From positions 62,001 through 126,000 of the forward strand of contig CAZDDI010000005.1 of NCBI GenBank assembly GCA_964504195.1: a DNA stretch of 64,000 nt, written 5' to 3'. The position numbers and the translations under genes are program-made. A model generated the notes under the pieces. The model was not told where the DNA came from, made no database searches, and worked only from the letters and a program-made list of their open reading frames with translations. This document shows, piece after piece, positions 56,769 to 64,000 of the stretch. This stretch comes from CAZDDI01 sp964504195 (GTDB lineage Bacteria; Chloroflexota; Anaerolineae; B4-G1; SLSP01). Every line of letters starts with the position of its first letter. The stretch's first letter is position 1.

Positions 56769-57242
56769 ATGCGGCGGTTCACCCGGCTGGGGTTAATGTG
56801 CTTTTGGGTCATCTTGGCCCTGGTGCTCACCAACAGGCCTGCGCCCCGCGTGCTACCGGACCCCGCGGCGCTAACTACCGTGCCGCTGGGGGCGCTGCCC
56901 AAGACCCGGCCACGGGGGGCGGTGGTGGTATTGACAGACGCCGCGGGCGTGCTTGATATGCCTGACCCGCGGTGGTTCTTGCTGGTGACGGTCAGAGATG
57001 TGGCGGGCGATCCTGTGGCGGCACAAGTGGCCCTGGTAGATAGGCACACCGGCACCGTGACCACTTATGCGCCCCGCCCCACGCACCTGCTCAATCTGCC
57101 GGCGAGCAACCGCGACCTGGTGCTGCGGGTAAGCGCGCCGGGGTATGCGGCGGTGGAGCAAGCCTTCCGCGTGGATTTGCGTGCGGATGCAGACTATGTA
57201 TGGCACGTGGTGCTGGAGCTGGTCATGGAGCGTAGTGAATAA
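56769..57242 (+). CDS. Membrane-anchored protein with carboxypeptidase-regulatory-like domain
   Basis: A 157-residue protein. Hydrophobic segment 6-21 (signal anchor), Pro/Ala spacer, then a beta sandwich (FLLVTVRDVAGDPVAAQVAL ... LVLRVSAPGYAAVEQAFRVD) like the CarboxypepD_reg/transthyretin-type fold. 17 bases after the PLD gene, so likely a partner on the cell surface. Confidence 0.6.
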   Translation: MRRFTRLGLMCFWVILALVLTNRPAPRVLPDPAALTTVPLGALPKTRPRGAVVVLTDAAGVLDMPDPRWFLLVTVRDVAGDPVAAQVALVDRHTGTVTTYAPRPTHLLNLPASNRDLVLRVSAPGYAAVEQAFRVDLRADADYVWHVVLELVMERSE

Positions 57243-57367
57243 TTGAATCTTTCAACCTGTTTCTCCGGCAGTTTGAATCATCCCTCAACTGGTTACGGAC
57301 TGGTTGTAATTACGATCAAGTGGCGTTAAGTTGCCCCCCGCGCACGAGGTGGCACTGCGCTGGATAT

Positions 57368-57409
57368 ACCACTACGCTGCTCGACTATCCAGTCGGGCAG
57401 CGTAGTGGT
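57368..57409. terminator. Bidirectional terminator between convergent genes
   Basis: ACCACTACGCTGC (57368-57380) pairs perfectly over 13 bp with 57397-57409, between the 56769 (+) and 57424 (-) genes. Confidence 0.75.
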
Positions 57410-57423
57410 TTAGTGGAAGGCCG

Positions 57424-58125
57424 TTAGGAAGCGCCCCGCCTTTTTGTTGACCGATGGTGAAACTGATTCACCAGATACACGGGCCAGGCCAGCCCCGCCA
57501 GCAATCCACAGATCAGCAGTGCATTGCGTAGCACCAGCCAGAGCCCGAGCTGCTTCACGTTCAGGAAGGGATAGGGATAGCTCCCCAGCCACCAGCCTTT
57601 GAGCAAGGTGTACAGCAAATAGCCCAGCGGCCAGCCCTGCACCTGCCAGAAAAAAGCCCGCGACAACACCCCTTCGGTATTAAACAGCTCCCAATAGCCC
57701 ACATACAAAAGCGGGGTGACATAATGCAGCAGGATATCGGCCACCCACTGCATCCCTTGGGGCACCCAGATGTGGCGCAACACAATGGCATAAACGATGC
57801 CGGTTATGCCAATATAGAGCAGCACCGCTGATCTGATGACAATTGAAGGCAGTCTGTGGGTTAAGCAGGTCCACCCGGTAAGCAGCGCAGCCATGAGGTT
57901 GCTGAGAATCGTGAAGTAACTGAAGAAGTTGAGATTTCTCAACCAGAAATGGGCCCCGCCTTGACCCGCGAACACCTGATAATACATCAGGGCCACGCCT
58001 AGCAGCGCGCTCGCGCAACATAACCCGGAAATGACTGGTTGGACAGGATCGCGTTTCAGGGGTAACCTCTTGTAAGGGCGGCTAATCTCAAGGGCTTTCT
58101 CGGCACGCCGCCAGAAAGGTGGCAA
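57424..58125 (-). CDS. Pr6Pr-type (FAR-17a/AIG1-like) membrane protein
   Basis: A 233-residue protein with six hydrophobic spans. FFSYFTILSNLMAALLTGW (L-x-x-F-T-x-L-S-N signature), HYVTPLLYVGYWELF, and a final QLGLWLVLRNALLICG span give the Pr6Pr layout. Function of the family in bacteria is unknown. Its start overlaps the end of the broken hydrolase gene by 38 bases. Confidence 0.75.
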   Translation of the reverse strand: MPPFWRRAEKALEISRPYKRLPLKRDPVQPVISGLCCASALLGVALMYYQVFAGQGGAHFWLRNLNFFSYFTILSNLMAALLTGWTCLTHRLPSIVIRSAVLLYIGITGIVYAIVLRHIWVPQGMQWVADILLHYVTPLLYVGYWELFNTEGVLSRAFFWQVQGWPLGYLLYTLLKGWWLGSYPYPFLNVKQLGLWLVLRNALLICGLLAGLAWPVYLVNQFHHRSTKRRGAS

Positions 58126-58938
58126 CCTGGGCTAACGCTTCCCGCGTTTCCGGCAGGAAGGCAGCCATCTGGAAAACATGGAACAGCCCCGCCCAGGTCT
58201 GCAACGTGACCGCAACCCCGGCCTCACGGGTGACGGCGGCCAGACGGGTGGCATCATCGAGCAGGATTTCCGCGGTACCCACCTGGATTAGCAGTGGTGG
58301 GAGGCCGCGCAAATCTGCATAGAGCGGCGAAATCAAGGGCTGTGTCAGCGACGCGGCAGCGGCGTAGGCACGGGCGTAGCGGCGCAGGCTGGCGGCATCC
58401 AGTACCGGATCGGCGGCGGCCTGTGTCTGAACGGAATCCCCGCTCAAGGTCAGGTCGAACCAGGGCGAAAAGCACAGTGCGGCAGCGGGGAGCGGCGTCC
58501 CCGGCGGAATCCCCGGCCAGTACGCTGGCTTCCGGCGCGTGTCCCTGCGCCAATAGCCAGCGGGAAGCAGTCGTCGCATCTTCCAGCACCGCCGGGAAGG
58601 GGTGTTCAGGGGCCCGGCGGTAGTCAATGGCGAGCGCCCGGTAGCGCATGACCTGGACCAGGCGGGCAATCCATTCCCGCTGGGTCGCCACCGCCCCCAG
58701 GCAATACGCGCCGCCGTGCAGGTACAGGAGCCCCCTTGCCGACACCTCCGGGGCCTCAATCCACTCTGCCGGTATCCCGGTCACAGCCACCGGTTGAGAG
58801 CGCGTGTGCCTGGGAAGGCGGGCGAAGCGACTGGCGGACGCTTGCGGGGCGCGCTGGTGGGCAATGTCGCCCGCTGCCCAGCCGGCCAGTTGTCGGCGGA
58901 GCAGTTTGCACGCCAGGCGTGCCGGTACGCTAGGCAGG
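58088..58938 (-). pseudogene. Frameshifted HSL-family alpha/beta hydrolase
   Basis: In one frame: RLACKLLRRQLAGW ... RGLLYLHGGAYCLG (oxyanion HGG) ... DYRRAPEHPFPA ... LAGDSAG (nucleophile). Then the reading jumps to another frame with LPAAALCFSPWFDLT ... PPLLIQVGTAEILLDD (acid) ... GLFHVFQ (His). About a dozen residues after GDSAG are missing, so a small deletion caused the shift. No start codon is found in the first frame before 58790; the frame abuts the stop of the upstream hydrolase. Confidence 0.75.
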
Positions 58939-58940
58939 GC

Positions 58941-59708
58941 CTATCTCCCCTCCGCGGCCCGGCGCAGCACATCCAGCGTTGCCGCCAGGATTTGCTGCTG
59001 CTGCGCCTCACGGCTGATAGTTGCGTGGTGCTCATCCGGCTGGCTAACGTAGGAGCCGAACTGGTGATGATCCCCGCCCGCGATGCGCACAAAGCGCGCA
59101 TCCTCCGGGAAGAGCCGCCGCCGAGGTAACACTTGTTCATCATTGGCTGCCGGGTCCAGACTCCCGTAGATGAGGGCACTGGGGATGTCCAGGGCGGAGA
59201 GAGCGGCACTATCCGCTGGGTAGGAAGCCCAAATCACCAGCCCCGCGATCTGCTGGCTATTTTTACTGGTGTATTGCGCCGCCATCGTGCCGCCCACCGA
59301 ATGCCCGGCGATCACCCAGTGCTGGATTTCCGGGTATGCGGCGATGATCGCAGTCGCGGCATTGGGATTCATGGCCGCGATGTTCAACGGCATCTGGGGC
59401 GCTACGACTAGATAACCCTCCGCGGCGATGGCGCGCAGTAAATCGGCATACCCCAGGTAACTGATGCGTCCGCCGGGGTAGAAGATGAAGCCGGTCGTGA
59501 CTGGCGCATCTGGGGGGGTGAAGGTCAACCAGGGCGTCAGGGTAACGGACACCGCCGCGTTGCTCTCCAGAGCCGCCAGGGCCTGGGGCAACGGGGGGCG
59601 CGCGTAGGTAAGCCAGCGCACGCCCAAGCCACCAAGCGCGATGAGGAATAAGAGGAACAGCCCCAGCCAAAGTTTTTTCCGCTGCCAGTTCAGGCGTGAG
59701 CGCTTCAT
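58941..59708 (-). CDS. Membrane-anchored alpha/beta hydrolase
   Basis: A 255-residue protein; GAGAGGGAG precedes the ATG at 59708. N-terminal anchor helix (LWLGLFLLFLIALGGLGV). Then FIFYPGGRI (oxyanion region), WVIAGHSVGGTMAAQ (nucleophile elbow G-H-S-x-G), ALIYGSLDP (acid) and IAGGDHHQFGSY (His), a complete triad. Layout fits the Abhydrolase_5 type of periplasmic or outer-facing hydrolases. Substrate unknown. Confidence 0.85.
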   Translation of the reverse strand: MKRSRLNWQRKKLWLGLFLLFLIALGGLGVRWLTYARPPLPQALAALESNAAVSVTLTPWLTFTPPDAPVTTGFIFYPGGRISYLGYADLLRAIAAEGYLVVAPQMPLNIAAMNPNAATAIIAAYPEIQHWVIAGHSVGGTMAAQYTSKNSQQIAGLVIWASYPADSAALSALDIPSALIYGSLDPAANDEQVLPRRRLFPEDARFVRIAGGDHHQFGSYVSQPDEHHATISREAQQQQILAATLDVLRRAAEGR

Positions 59709-59831
59709 AGCTGTTTCTCCCTCTCTACGATTTATACGCACTTGGGCGTGGGGGGCCTAACTTGCCCAACCCTTGCTGGCCTTGCCGGGCCGGTCACTGC
59801 CAGGGCAGCTTCCCGTAACAGGCCCCTGACG

Positions 59832-61682
59832 TTAAGCCGCGTCGGTTTCCGGCTCGCTCGCTGTTCCCGCCGGGACGCTGCCCAACAAGATGGCGCGGCG
59901 TAAGTCCTCTAGTGTGACCAACACGAGCCACAGTAGCACCACCAAGAGCGGGATAACATACCGCAGGTTCGCGGTTTGCCCCAAGCCGACGCATAGAAAG
60001 CCATACCCACTCCATAAGCCACTCAAGGCCGCTAACCCGCTAACCCGCGCGGTTAAGCGAACCACCGTGACCCACTCCTGCGGTGTAACCCGGAGCCGCA
60101 AGCCTTCTTCGTCGCGCGGCCAGAGGGTTTTCATCAACCACCCATAGCCCGAGCGCCAGCCGGGCTCATGGGCGGTTCCCGGCACGGTCGGCGACCACCA
60201 GGGCCAGTCCGCGGCGGCGGGGCGCGGTAGGGCCGGCCACCACCAGCGCAAGGGCCGCTCCAACGGATAGCGCCAGACCCAGCCGCTAAAGCGGAGTTTC
60301 TCCCCCCAATTCCACTGCCGGGCTTGCTGCTGTGCAAACTCGCGTACTAACCAGTGTAAACTGTATTGATCCGGTGTGCCGGGCACCCGGCACACCAACT
60401 GCAAGGCGGCCAACGTGCGCCAGATAACGCGCGCTTGTGCAGCGGATACCTGCCAGGCCGCCTGCCCACTTGCCAAATCGTAGGTGCTGAAGAACGGCAA
60501 TTGCCCCAGGGCAGCCAGCGCATACCGGTGGGGGGAAGACAATTGCGCCCAATCCATGTTCAATGACGCCCAAATCCCCTGGTTCTCAGAGGTCACCGCG
60601 GTCAATACGGCGGCGCGCGGTGGATGCTGCAAGGCGTGCAAAGTTTGTTCCCAGGTCATTTGGAGTACCTGGACCGTACTCGCCGTTAATTGAATGGCGT
60701 AGGGATGATAAGCCAGCAACGCCAGCGTTTCCTGAGCGGCGGCGGTTTCTGCCTCTGGAATAGGGGCGAAATGGTGTGCCAAAGCCCAGGCTTCGGGCGG
60801 CGTGAGTTCCCCGATAGTCAACCAGGCCGCTTCGGGAATCTGCAAGGTGGCAGGCACCGCGAGCGTGCGCGTGGTCAAGACGACCACCACCTGTGGGCCT
60901 AACTGGCGCACGGCCTGGAGCAACGGGGCCGAGACGACGTTATCCAGCAGTAAGAGCACCGGGGTCTCAGGCAAGCCCGCCCGCAAGACGGCTTGGGCTT
61001 CTGTTGTAGTAGTGACATTGTCGGGCCAGTCCACCTGCCAGGCTTGGGCCACCCAGCGCGCCAGCGTTAGCGGCGGCTCGCCCTGCTTCACCTCGCACCA
61101 GCAAATTCCCCCAGCGAATGCGGCCTGGATCTCCGCATCCTGCGCCAGGGCGGTCATGAGGGTGCTTTTGCCCACTCCGGTCATACCTAAGATCGCAATC
61201 CAGGCCCCGTGTCCTTGCCCCGCTAAGACCAGGGTTTTCAACGGTTGTAATTTGCTATCCCGGCTGACATAGTGCGCGGGCAACTCTGGGGGGAGCCCCG
61301 GGAGGATGACGGGGGTTGGCGAGGGGCGCGCGCAGGCTGCGTCTGTGTCCGGCTCGCCACCCAGAATTTCTGCCACGGCTTGATCGCGGTAGCCGGCCAT
61401 CCGCGCATCACGCAACAAAGCGCTGAGCCAGGGTTCCCCTAGTTCGGGCGCTGCCTGGATGCAGACGGCGGCAAACCGGTTGAGAATGTCGTAATCTACT
61501 GGAATCACATCTCGCCGCCACGCACTAAGCGTGCTAAAAGCGATCCCGACGTCAGCGGCGAGATATTGCATCGCCGTCGTTAATTGGTTCAACCGTTGCG
61601 CCTGTTGATAAGCGCGGACCCCTTCATCTACGCGCCAGGCAAAGGGAGTCTGTGGGCCTCTGGATTTGGCTGTTGTTTTCAT
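59832..61682 (-). CDS. HTH-STAND ATPase with two C-terminal membrane helices
   Basis: A 616-residue protein. A helix-turn-helix-like start (AMQYLAADVGIAFSTLSAWR, about 38-57) precedes a STAND ATPase: Walker A ILGMTGVGKSTLMTAL (about 163), Walker B VLLLLDNV (about 243), VVVVLTTRT sensor, and a winged-helix region. The last 100 residues carry two hydrophobic spans (LSGLWSGYGFLCVGLG; VIPLLVVLLWLVLV). Membrane-anchored NB-ARC regulators of this layout are rare. It has no motif in common with the 38-50 kb cluster. Confidence 0.82.
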   Translation of the reverse strand: MKTTAKSRGPQTPFAWRVDEGVRAYQQAQRLNQLTTAMQYLAADVGIAFSTLSAWRRDVIPVDYDILNRFAAVCIQAAPELGEPWLSALLRDARMAGYRDQAVAEILGGEPDTDAACARPSPTPVILPGLPPELPAHYVSRDSKLQPLKTLVLAGQGHGAWIAILGMTGVGKSTLMTALAQDAEIQAAFAGGICWCEVKQGEPPLTLARWVAQAWQVDWPDNVTTTTEAQAVLRAGLPETPVLLLLDNVVSAPLLQAVRQLGPQVVVVLTTRTLAVPATLQIPEAAWLTIGELTPPEAWALAHHFAPIPEAETAAAQETLALLAYHPYAIQLTASTVQVLQMTWEQTLHALQHPPRAAVLTAVTSENQGIWASLNMDWAQLSSPHRYALAALGQLPFFSTYDLASGQAAWQVSAAQARVIWRTLAALQLVCRVPGTPDQYSLHWLVREFAQQQARQWNWGEKLRFSGWVWRYPLERPLRWWWPALPRPAAADWPWWSPTVPGTAHEPGWRSGYGWLMKTLWPRDEEGLRLRVTPQEWVTVVRLTARVSGLAALSGLWSGYGFLCVGLGQTANLRYVIPLLVVLLWLVLVTLEDLRRAILLGSVPAGTASEPETDAA

Positions 61683-61898
61683 GGGTCTGTATCACCTATC
61701 AGTACGTTTCCAGGCGAGTTAGGAATTTTTACTAATGTTTCCAACAATCTTATGGCGCAAGTGCGATTAAGATACTTTTATACCCGGCGGCAGGGTCAGT
61801 AGGGGCAAGGATAACCGCATCCTGGACCGCTAAGTCAGGGGCACTTTAACACGCATCCCGATAACGGTCAAGTGAGGGCATAACTCGCAAATTGGGGC

Positions 61899-61926
61899 TT
61901 GACAGTCCTAATAATTGGACTATAAT
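61899..61926 (+). promoter_or_regulatory. Consensus promoter of a leaderless gene
   Basis: TTGACA (61899-61904), 16-base spacer, TATAAT (61921-61926), both perfect. The expected start is at or within a base or two of the ATG at 61933. Confidence 0.75.
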
Positions 61927-61932
61927 AAGAAT

Positions 61933-62154
61933 ATGGAATCGGATACTGAATCGCCACCCGCATGGACAGCGAGCTCGCTTGGATTAGCTGCTGGGCTTGA
62001 TTTTAGCTATATCGCTCGTTTATGTCGCCAGGGTAAAATTAAGGCACAGAAGTTTGGGCCAGCCTGGATGATTCCATACGCAGAGGGGCTACGTTGGCTA
62101 GCAGAACGCACAGCGGAGTCTGAAACAGTAGCAACCACATTAACAGCAGAATGA
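61933..62154 (+). CDS. Small HTH (excisionase/MerR-like) DNA-binding protein
   Basis: A 73-residue protein. WTASSLGLAAGLDFSYIARLCRQG and KIKAQKFGPAWMIPYAEGLRWL is the HTH_17 pattern of excisionases and plasmid regulators (helix-turn-helix, then a wing). The ATG at 61933 is chosen because an in-frame TTG at 61915 would lie on the promoter -10 box. It probably regulates itself or the parM-like operon downstream. Confidence 0.75.
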   Translation: MESDTESPPAWTASSLGLAAGLDFSYIARLCRQGKIKAQKFGPAWMIPYAEGLRWLAERTAESETVATTLTAE

Positions 62155-62441
62155 TACTTTAGGGCGCATCTGGTGGGTGCTGGAAACACCCACCAGGTGC
62201 TAACCTGACCGTTGTCTTAGCCAACGGTAGGCTACCCTGATTATACCATAGACGTATCAGTGTGCTATGCGCAGCCGCGTATGCGGCCGCCGGGCAGACT
62301 GCCTTGAGGTATTTCCAAGGGCGTTTGTGGGGCAATCATCTAGCGGCCTACCTGAGCCAGACACGGCAAGGTAGGCCGTTTTTTGTTATGGTTTGCCCAT
62401 CACATTCCCCTTTTTCACATAAGTAACTCAAGGAGGTTCGT
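62155..62441 (+). other. Hairpin-rich leader of the parM-like gene
   Basis: 287 bases without a gene. Hairpins: CTGGTGGGTG/CACCCACCAG (62170-62196), ACCGTTG/CAACGGT (near 62208-62228), GCCGC/GCGGC, and a terminator-like stem at 62344. CCTTGAG (62312-62318) is complementary to CTCAAGG of the ribosome site (62427-62433). It could hold the centromere (parC) or an RNA switch. Confidence 0.4.
62344..62384 (+). terminator. Terminator-like hairpin in the parM leader
   Basis: CGGCCTACCT (62344-62353) pairs perfectly with AGGTAGGCCG (62369-62378), followed by TTTTTT. It lies 58 bases before the parM-like start, so it either ends the HTH transcript or attenuates parM. Confidence 0.75.
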
Positions 62442-63422
62442 ATGCACACTGGAATTGACATCGGCTACAATGCCACCAAAGCGGTGACTGACAAGCGCCG
62501 CGCCACGTTTCCCTCAGCGGTCGGCACGCCCGACCGCGCCCGCTTCGCCCTCTCCGGGAATAACACCCCAGCCATCGTGTTGACCGCGCCGCAATCGGTT
62601 CTGATTGGCGATGAGGCGGTGTTGCAATCGCGGTTCCTTAACCGCCGCGAAGACCGCCGTTGGATTGAAAGCGCCGAATGGCAGGCGTTGTTCCTCGCGG
62701 CTCTCACGGAACTCACTACAGGGACTCTGGTAGACGTTGAAGTAGTCACCGGCTTGCCAGTAGCCTTCTACTCCGACAAGGAGCAAGTCCACCAGCGTTT
62801 ACTGGGCGAGCACCGGGCCCAACGCGAAGGCCGCCGGGGGCAATTGCTGCGCGTCACCCATGTGCGCGTCATTCCCCAGCCGTTCGGTTCGCTCCTGGCG
62901 GAAGTCCTCGATGAGCGCGGGCAAATTCAACGCGCGGACCTGGCGCAAGCCGCGGTGGGCCTGATTGACATCGGCGGCAAAACCTGCAATCTGCTCAGCG
63001 TCAGCCGCCTGTCCGAAATTGGCCGGGAAACTGTCAGCGTCAACATCGGCGGTTGGAACCTCGTGCGCGCCGTCCGGCAATGGCTGGCGCACCAGTACCC
63101 CGGCCTGGATGATCTGCGCGACCACCAGTTAGCCGCCGCGATCCAGGCGCGCACCCTGCGCTATTACGGTGAACCCCTCCAGGATTTCCCCACTATCGTC
63201 AATGATCTCACGGCCGACTTAGCCCGCCAAATTCTCGGCGAAGCCTCGCACCTATGGAACGGCGGCGCGTTGCTGGACGCCATCTTGATCACCGGCGGCG
63301 GAGCGTTACTGCTGGGGGAACATATCCGGCAGCATTGGCCGCACGCGCAAGTGGTGCGGGAACCCATCTACGGCAACGCGGTTGGCTACTGGAAGTTTGC
63401 GCACCGGATTTGGGTAAAGTAA
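62442..63422 (+). CDS. parM: ParM/actin-like plasmid segregation ATPase
   Basis: A 326-residue actin-fold protein: phosphate 1 HTGIDIGYNATKA (residues 2-14), connect-type segment, phosphate 2 VGLIDIGGKTCNLL (about 173-186), VNIGGWNLVRAV, and adenosine loop ILITGGGALLLGE (about 283-295). Resembles ParM/StbA-type filaments of plasmids and phages. Filaments push plasmid copies apart when bound through a ParR adaptor, which the next gene probably encodes. AAGGAGG precedes. Confidence 0.85.
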   Translation: MHTGIDIGYNATKAVTDKRRATFPSAVGTPDRARFALSGNNTPAIVLTAPQSVLIGDEAVLQSRFLNRREDRRWIESAEWQALFLAALTELTTGTLVDVEVVTGLPVAFYSDKEQVHQRLLGEHRAQREGRRGQLLRVTHVRVIPQPFGSLLAEVLDERGQIQRADLAQAAVGLIDIGGKTCNLLSVSRLSEIGRETVSVNIGGWNLVRAVRQWLAHQYPGLDDLRDHQLAAAIQARTLRYYGEPLQDFPTIVNDLTADLARQILGEASHLWNGGALLDAILITGGGALLLGEHIRQHWPHAQVVREPIYGNAVGYWKFAHRIWVK

Positions 63423-63483
63423 TACCAATTCATACGCGCAAGCGGACACAGTATGAAAAAGTATGCTGAGAAAGGACAGGAAT

Positions 63484-63759
63484 ATGTTAGTACGCCGGTC
63501 ATTTAGTTTGCACACGGAACGGGACGCGGAGTTACTGGCCTGGCTGGACGGGCAGCCCAACGCCAGTGACGCTATTCGGGCCGCGCTGCGGGGGTATAGC
63601 AGCGCTTCAGCCATCACCCTTGAGGAGGTGTACAGCGCCATAAAAGGATTGGAAGCCCATATCAACAGCGGGCCGTGGTTGGCGCAGGTGGGGGCATCGC
63701 CGCGCCCGCCCGCCGAAGACCCGGACTTGGCGGCCCAATTGGATCAGTTAGGCTTGTGA
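63484..63759 (+). CDS. ParR-like ribbon-helix-helix partner
   Basis: A 91-residue protein. MLVRRSFSLHTERDAELLAW (strand, then helix) and NASDAIRAALRGYSSAS is a ribbon-helix-helix start; the C-terminus is acidic, ending DLAAQLDQLGL, as expected for a tail that binds the actin filament. AAAGGACAGG precedes the ATG at 63484. Its place after parM and its size fit ParR/StbB. Confidence 0.72.
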   Translation: MLVRRSFSLHTERDAELLAWLDGQPNASDAIRAALRGYSSASAITLEEVYSAIKGLEAHINSGPWLAQVGASPRPPAEDPDLAAQLDQLGL

Positions 63760-63767
63760 AACACAAG

Positions 63768-63787
63768 GCCGGGGCTGACGCCCCGGC
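63768..63787 (+). terminator. GC-rich hairpin after the ParR-like gene
   Basis: GCCGGGGC (63768-63775) pairs with GCCCCGGC (63780-63787), TGAC loop, 8 bases after the stop. Confidence 0.6.
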
Positions 63788-63792
63788 ACAGT

Positions 63793-63838
63793 GGTGAGGC
63801 TCCGACTCGCTGCCCAAGCACGCGGAGACCTCACCCCC
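63793..63838 (+). promoter_or_regulatory. Hairpin leader with anti-ribosome-site tail
   Basis: GGTGAGG (63793-63799) with CCTCACC (63829-63835), plus inner TCCG/CGGA. CCCCC (63834-63838) is complementary to GGGGG (63857-63861), the ribosome site of the last gene. It is similar in logic to the pseudoknot leaders, but no crossing stem was found. Confidence 0.45.
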
Positions 63839-63869
63839 ATTATAACATACATCAAAGGGGGATTTCAAA

Positions 63870-64000
63870 ATGGATTTGCCCATCAACCATATGCGGTTAG
63901 TAAAGACTGGCCCCAGTTTGGCCGGGCATTGGGAACGGTTGGTCGCGGCCCAGCAGCAGCGGGCGATGGTCACGCGCCTGACGCGCTTTCGCCAGACCTT
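63870..64000 (+). CDS. Start of an unrecognised gene (partial)
   Basis: ATG preceded by AAAGGGGG; 43 codons are visible before the window ends (MDLPINHMRLVKTGPSLAGH, then WERLVAAQQQRAMVTRLTRF). Basic and helical. Function cannot be told. Confidence 0.5.
   Translation, partial: MDLPINHMRLVKTGPSLAGHWERLVAAQQQRAMVTRLTRFRQT

Overview
The window is a GC-rich (roughly 60%) bacterial sequence, most likely from a member of the Chloroflexota. The pointers are a YLPLVLRR-type motif in a secreted protein, typical of exported Chloroflexia proteins; short AT-rich mini-repeats written in frame into genes; several STAND/NLR-like NTPases; and a type III restriction system. A run of 100 Ns at 10332-10431 shows this is an assembled scaffold. 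The phylum is an inference; the window has no rRNA or tRNA gene that could confirm it.

Layout. (1) 1-2.1 kb, + strand: an exported cysteine-rich protein and an SSB-like OB-fold protein. (2) 2.1-9.2 kb, - strand: a GNAT acetyltransferase and an operon of GHKL ATPase, type III methylase (Mod) and type III restriction subunit (Res). (3) 9.2-10.7 kb: non-coding, with a MITE-like element that has target duplications, a strong promoter, a hairpin-rich segment and an 87-88 bp tandem repeat interrupted by the assembly gap. (4) 10.7-36.9 kb, + strand: about 42 mostly small genes of a replicon-like or phage-like module. It includes its own beta sliding clamp, a PrimPol-type primase-polymerase, a DNA methylase, a methylase-SNF2 helicase fusion, a SWIM zinc-finger protein, a DUF3307 membrane protein and two RNase III-like proteins. 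(5) 36.9-38.1 kb: an integrase scrap and a nitrilase. (6) 38.1-50.2 kb, - strand: a conflict/signalling island with NACHT, NB-ARC-TPR, LRR-Roc-COR and second TPR-STAND proteins plus two small adaptor/effector candidates, with relics of another R-M system and of a UvrD-like helicase. (7) 50.4-57.2 kb, + strand: small proteins, a macro-like protein, a secreted thermonuclease and a very large secreted phospholipase-D-like protein. (8) 57.4-61.7 kb, - strand: a membrane protein, one intact and one broken alpha/beta hydrolase, and a HTH-STAND-TM protein. (9) 61.9-64 kb: a leaderless HTH gene, a ParM-like actin with a ParR-like partner, and the start of another gene.

Two results stand out. First, nearly every transcription unit of the 10.7-36.9 kb module is preceded by the same RNA architecture. 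It is an H-type pseudoknot (order a-b-a'-b') with different but compensating stem sequences in each of 16 copies. The last strand runs into an anti-Shine-Dalgarno stretch that can instead pair with the ribosome-binding site of the next gene. This looks like an element-wide RNA switch or mRNA-processing family, and the two module-encoded RNase III-like proteins are candidate partners. Second, five genes of the STAND island share a motif of about 20 residues (QVGVIGDxAxVxGGIHF) at a terminus or between domains. It resembles RHIM/PP/BASS-type amyloid signalling motifs, and one carrier is a small glycine-rich hydrophobic protein resembling a pore-forming effector.

The parM-like pair, clamp, primase-polymerase and SSB suggest that much of the window belongs to a large plasmid, phage-plasmid or integrated element carrying a defence cargo.
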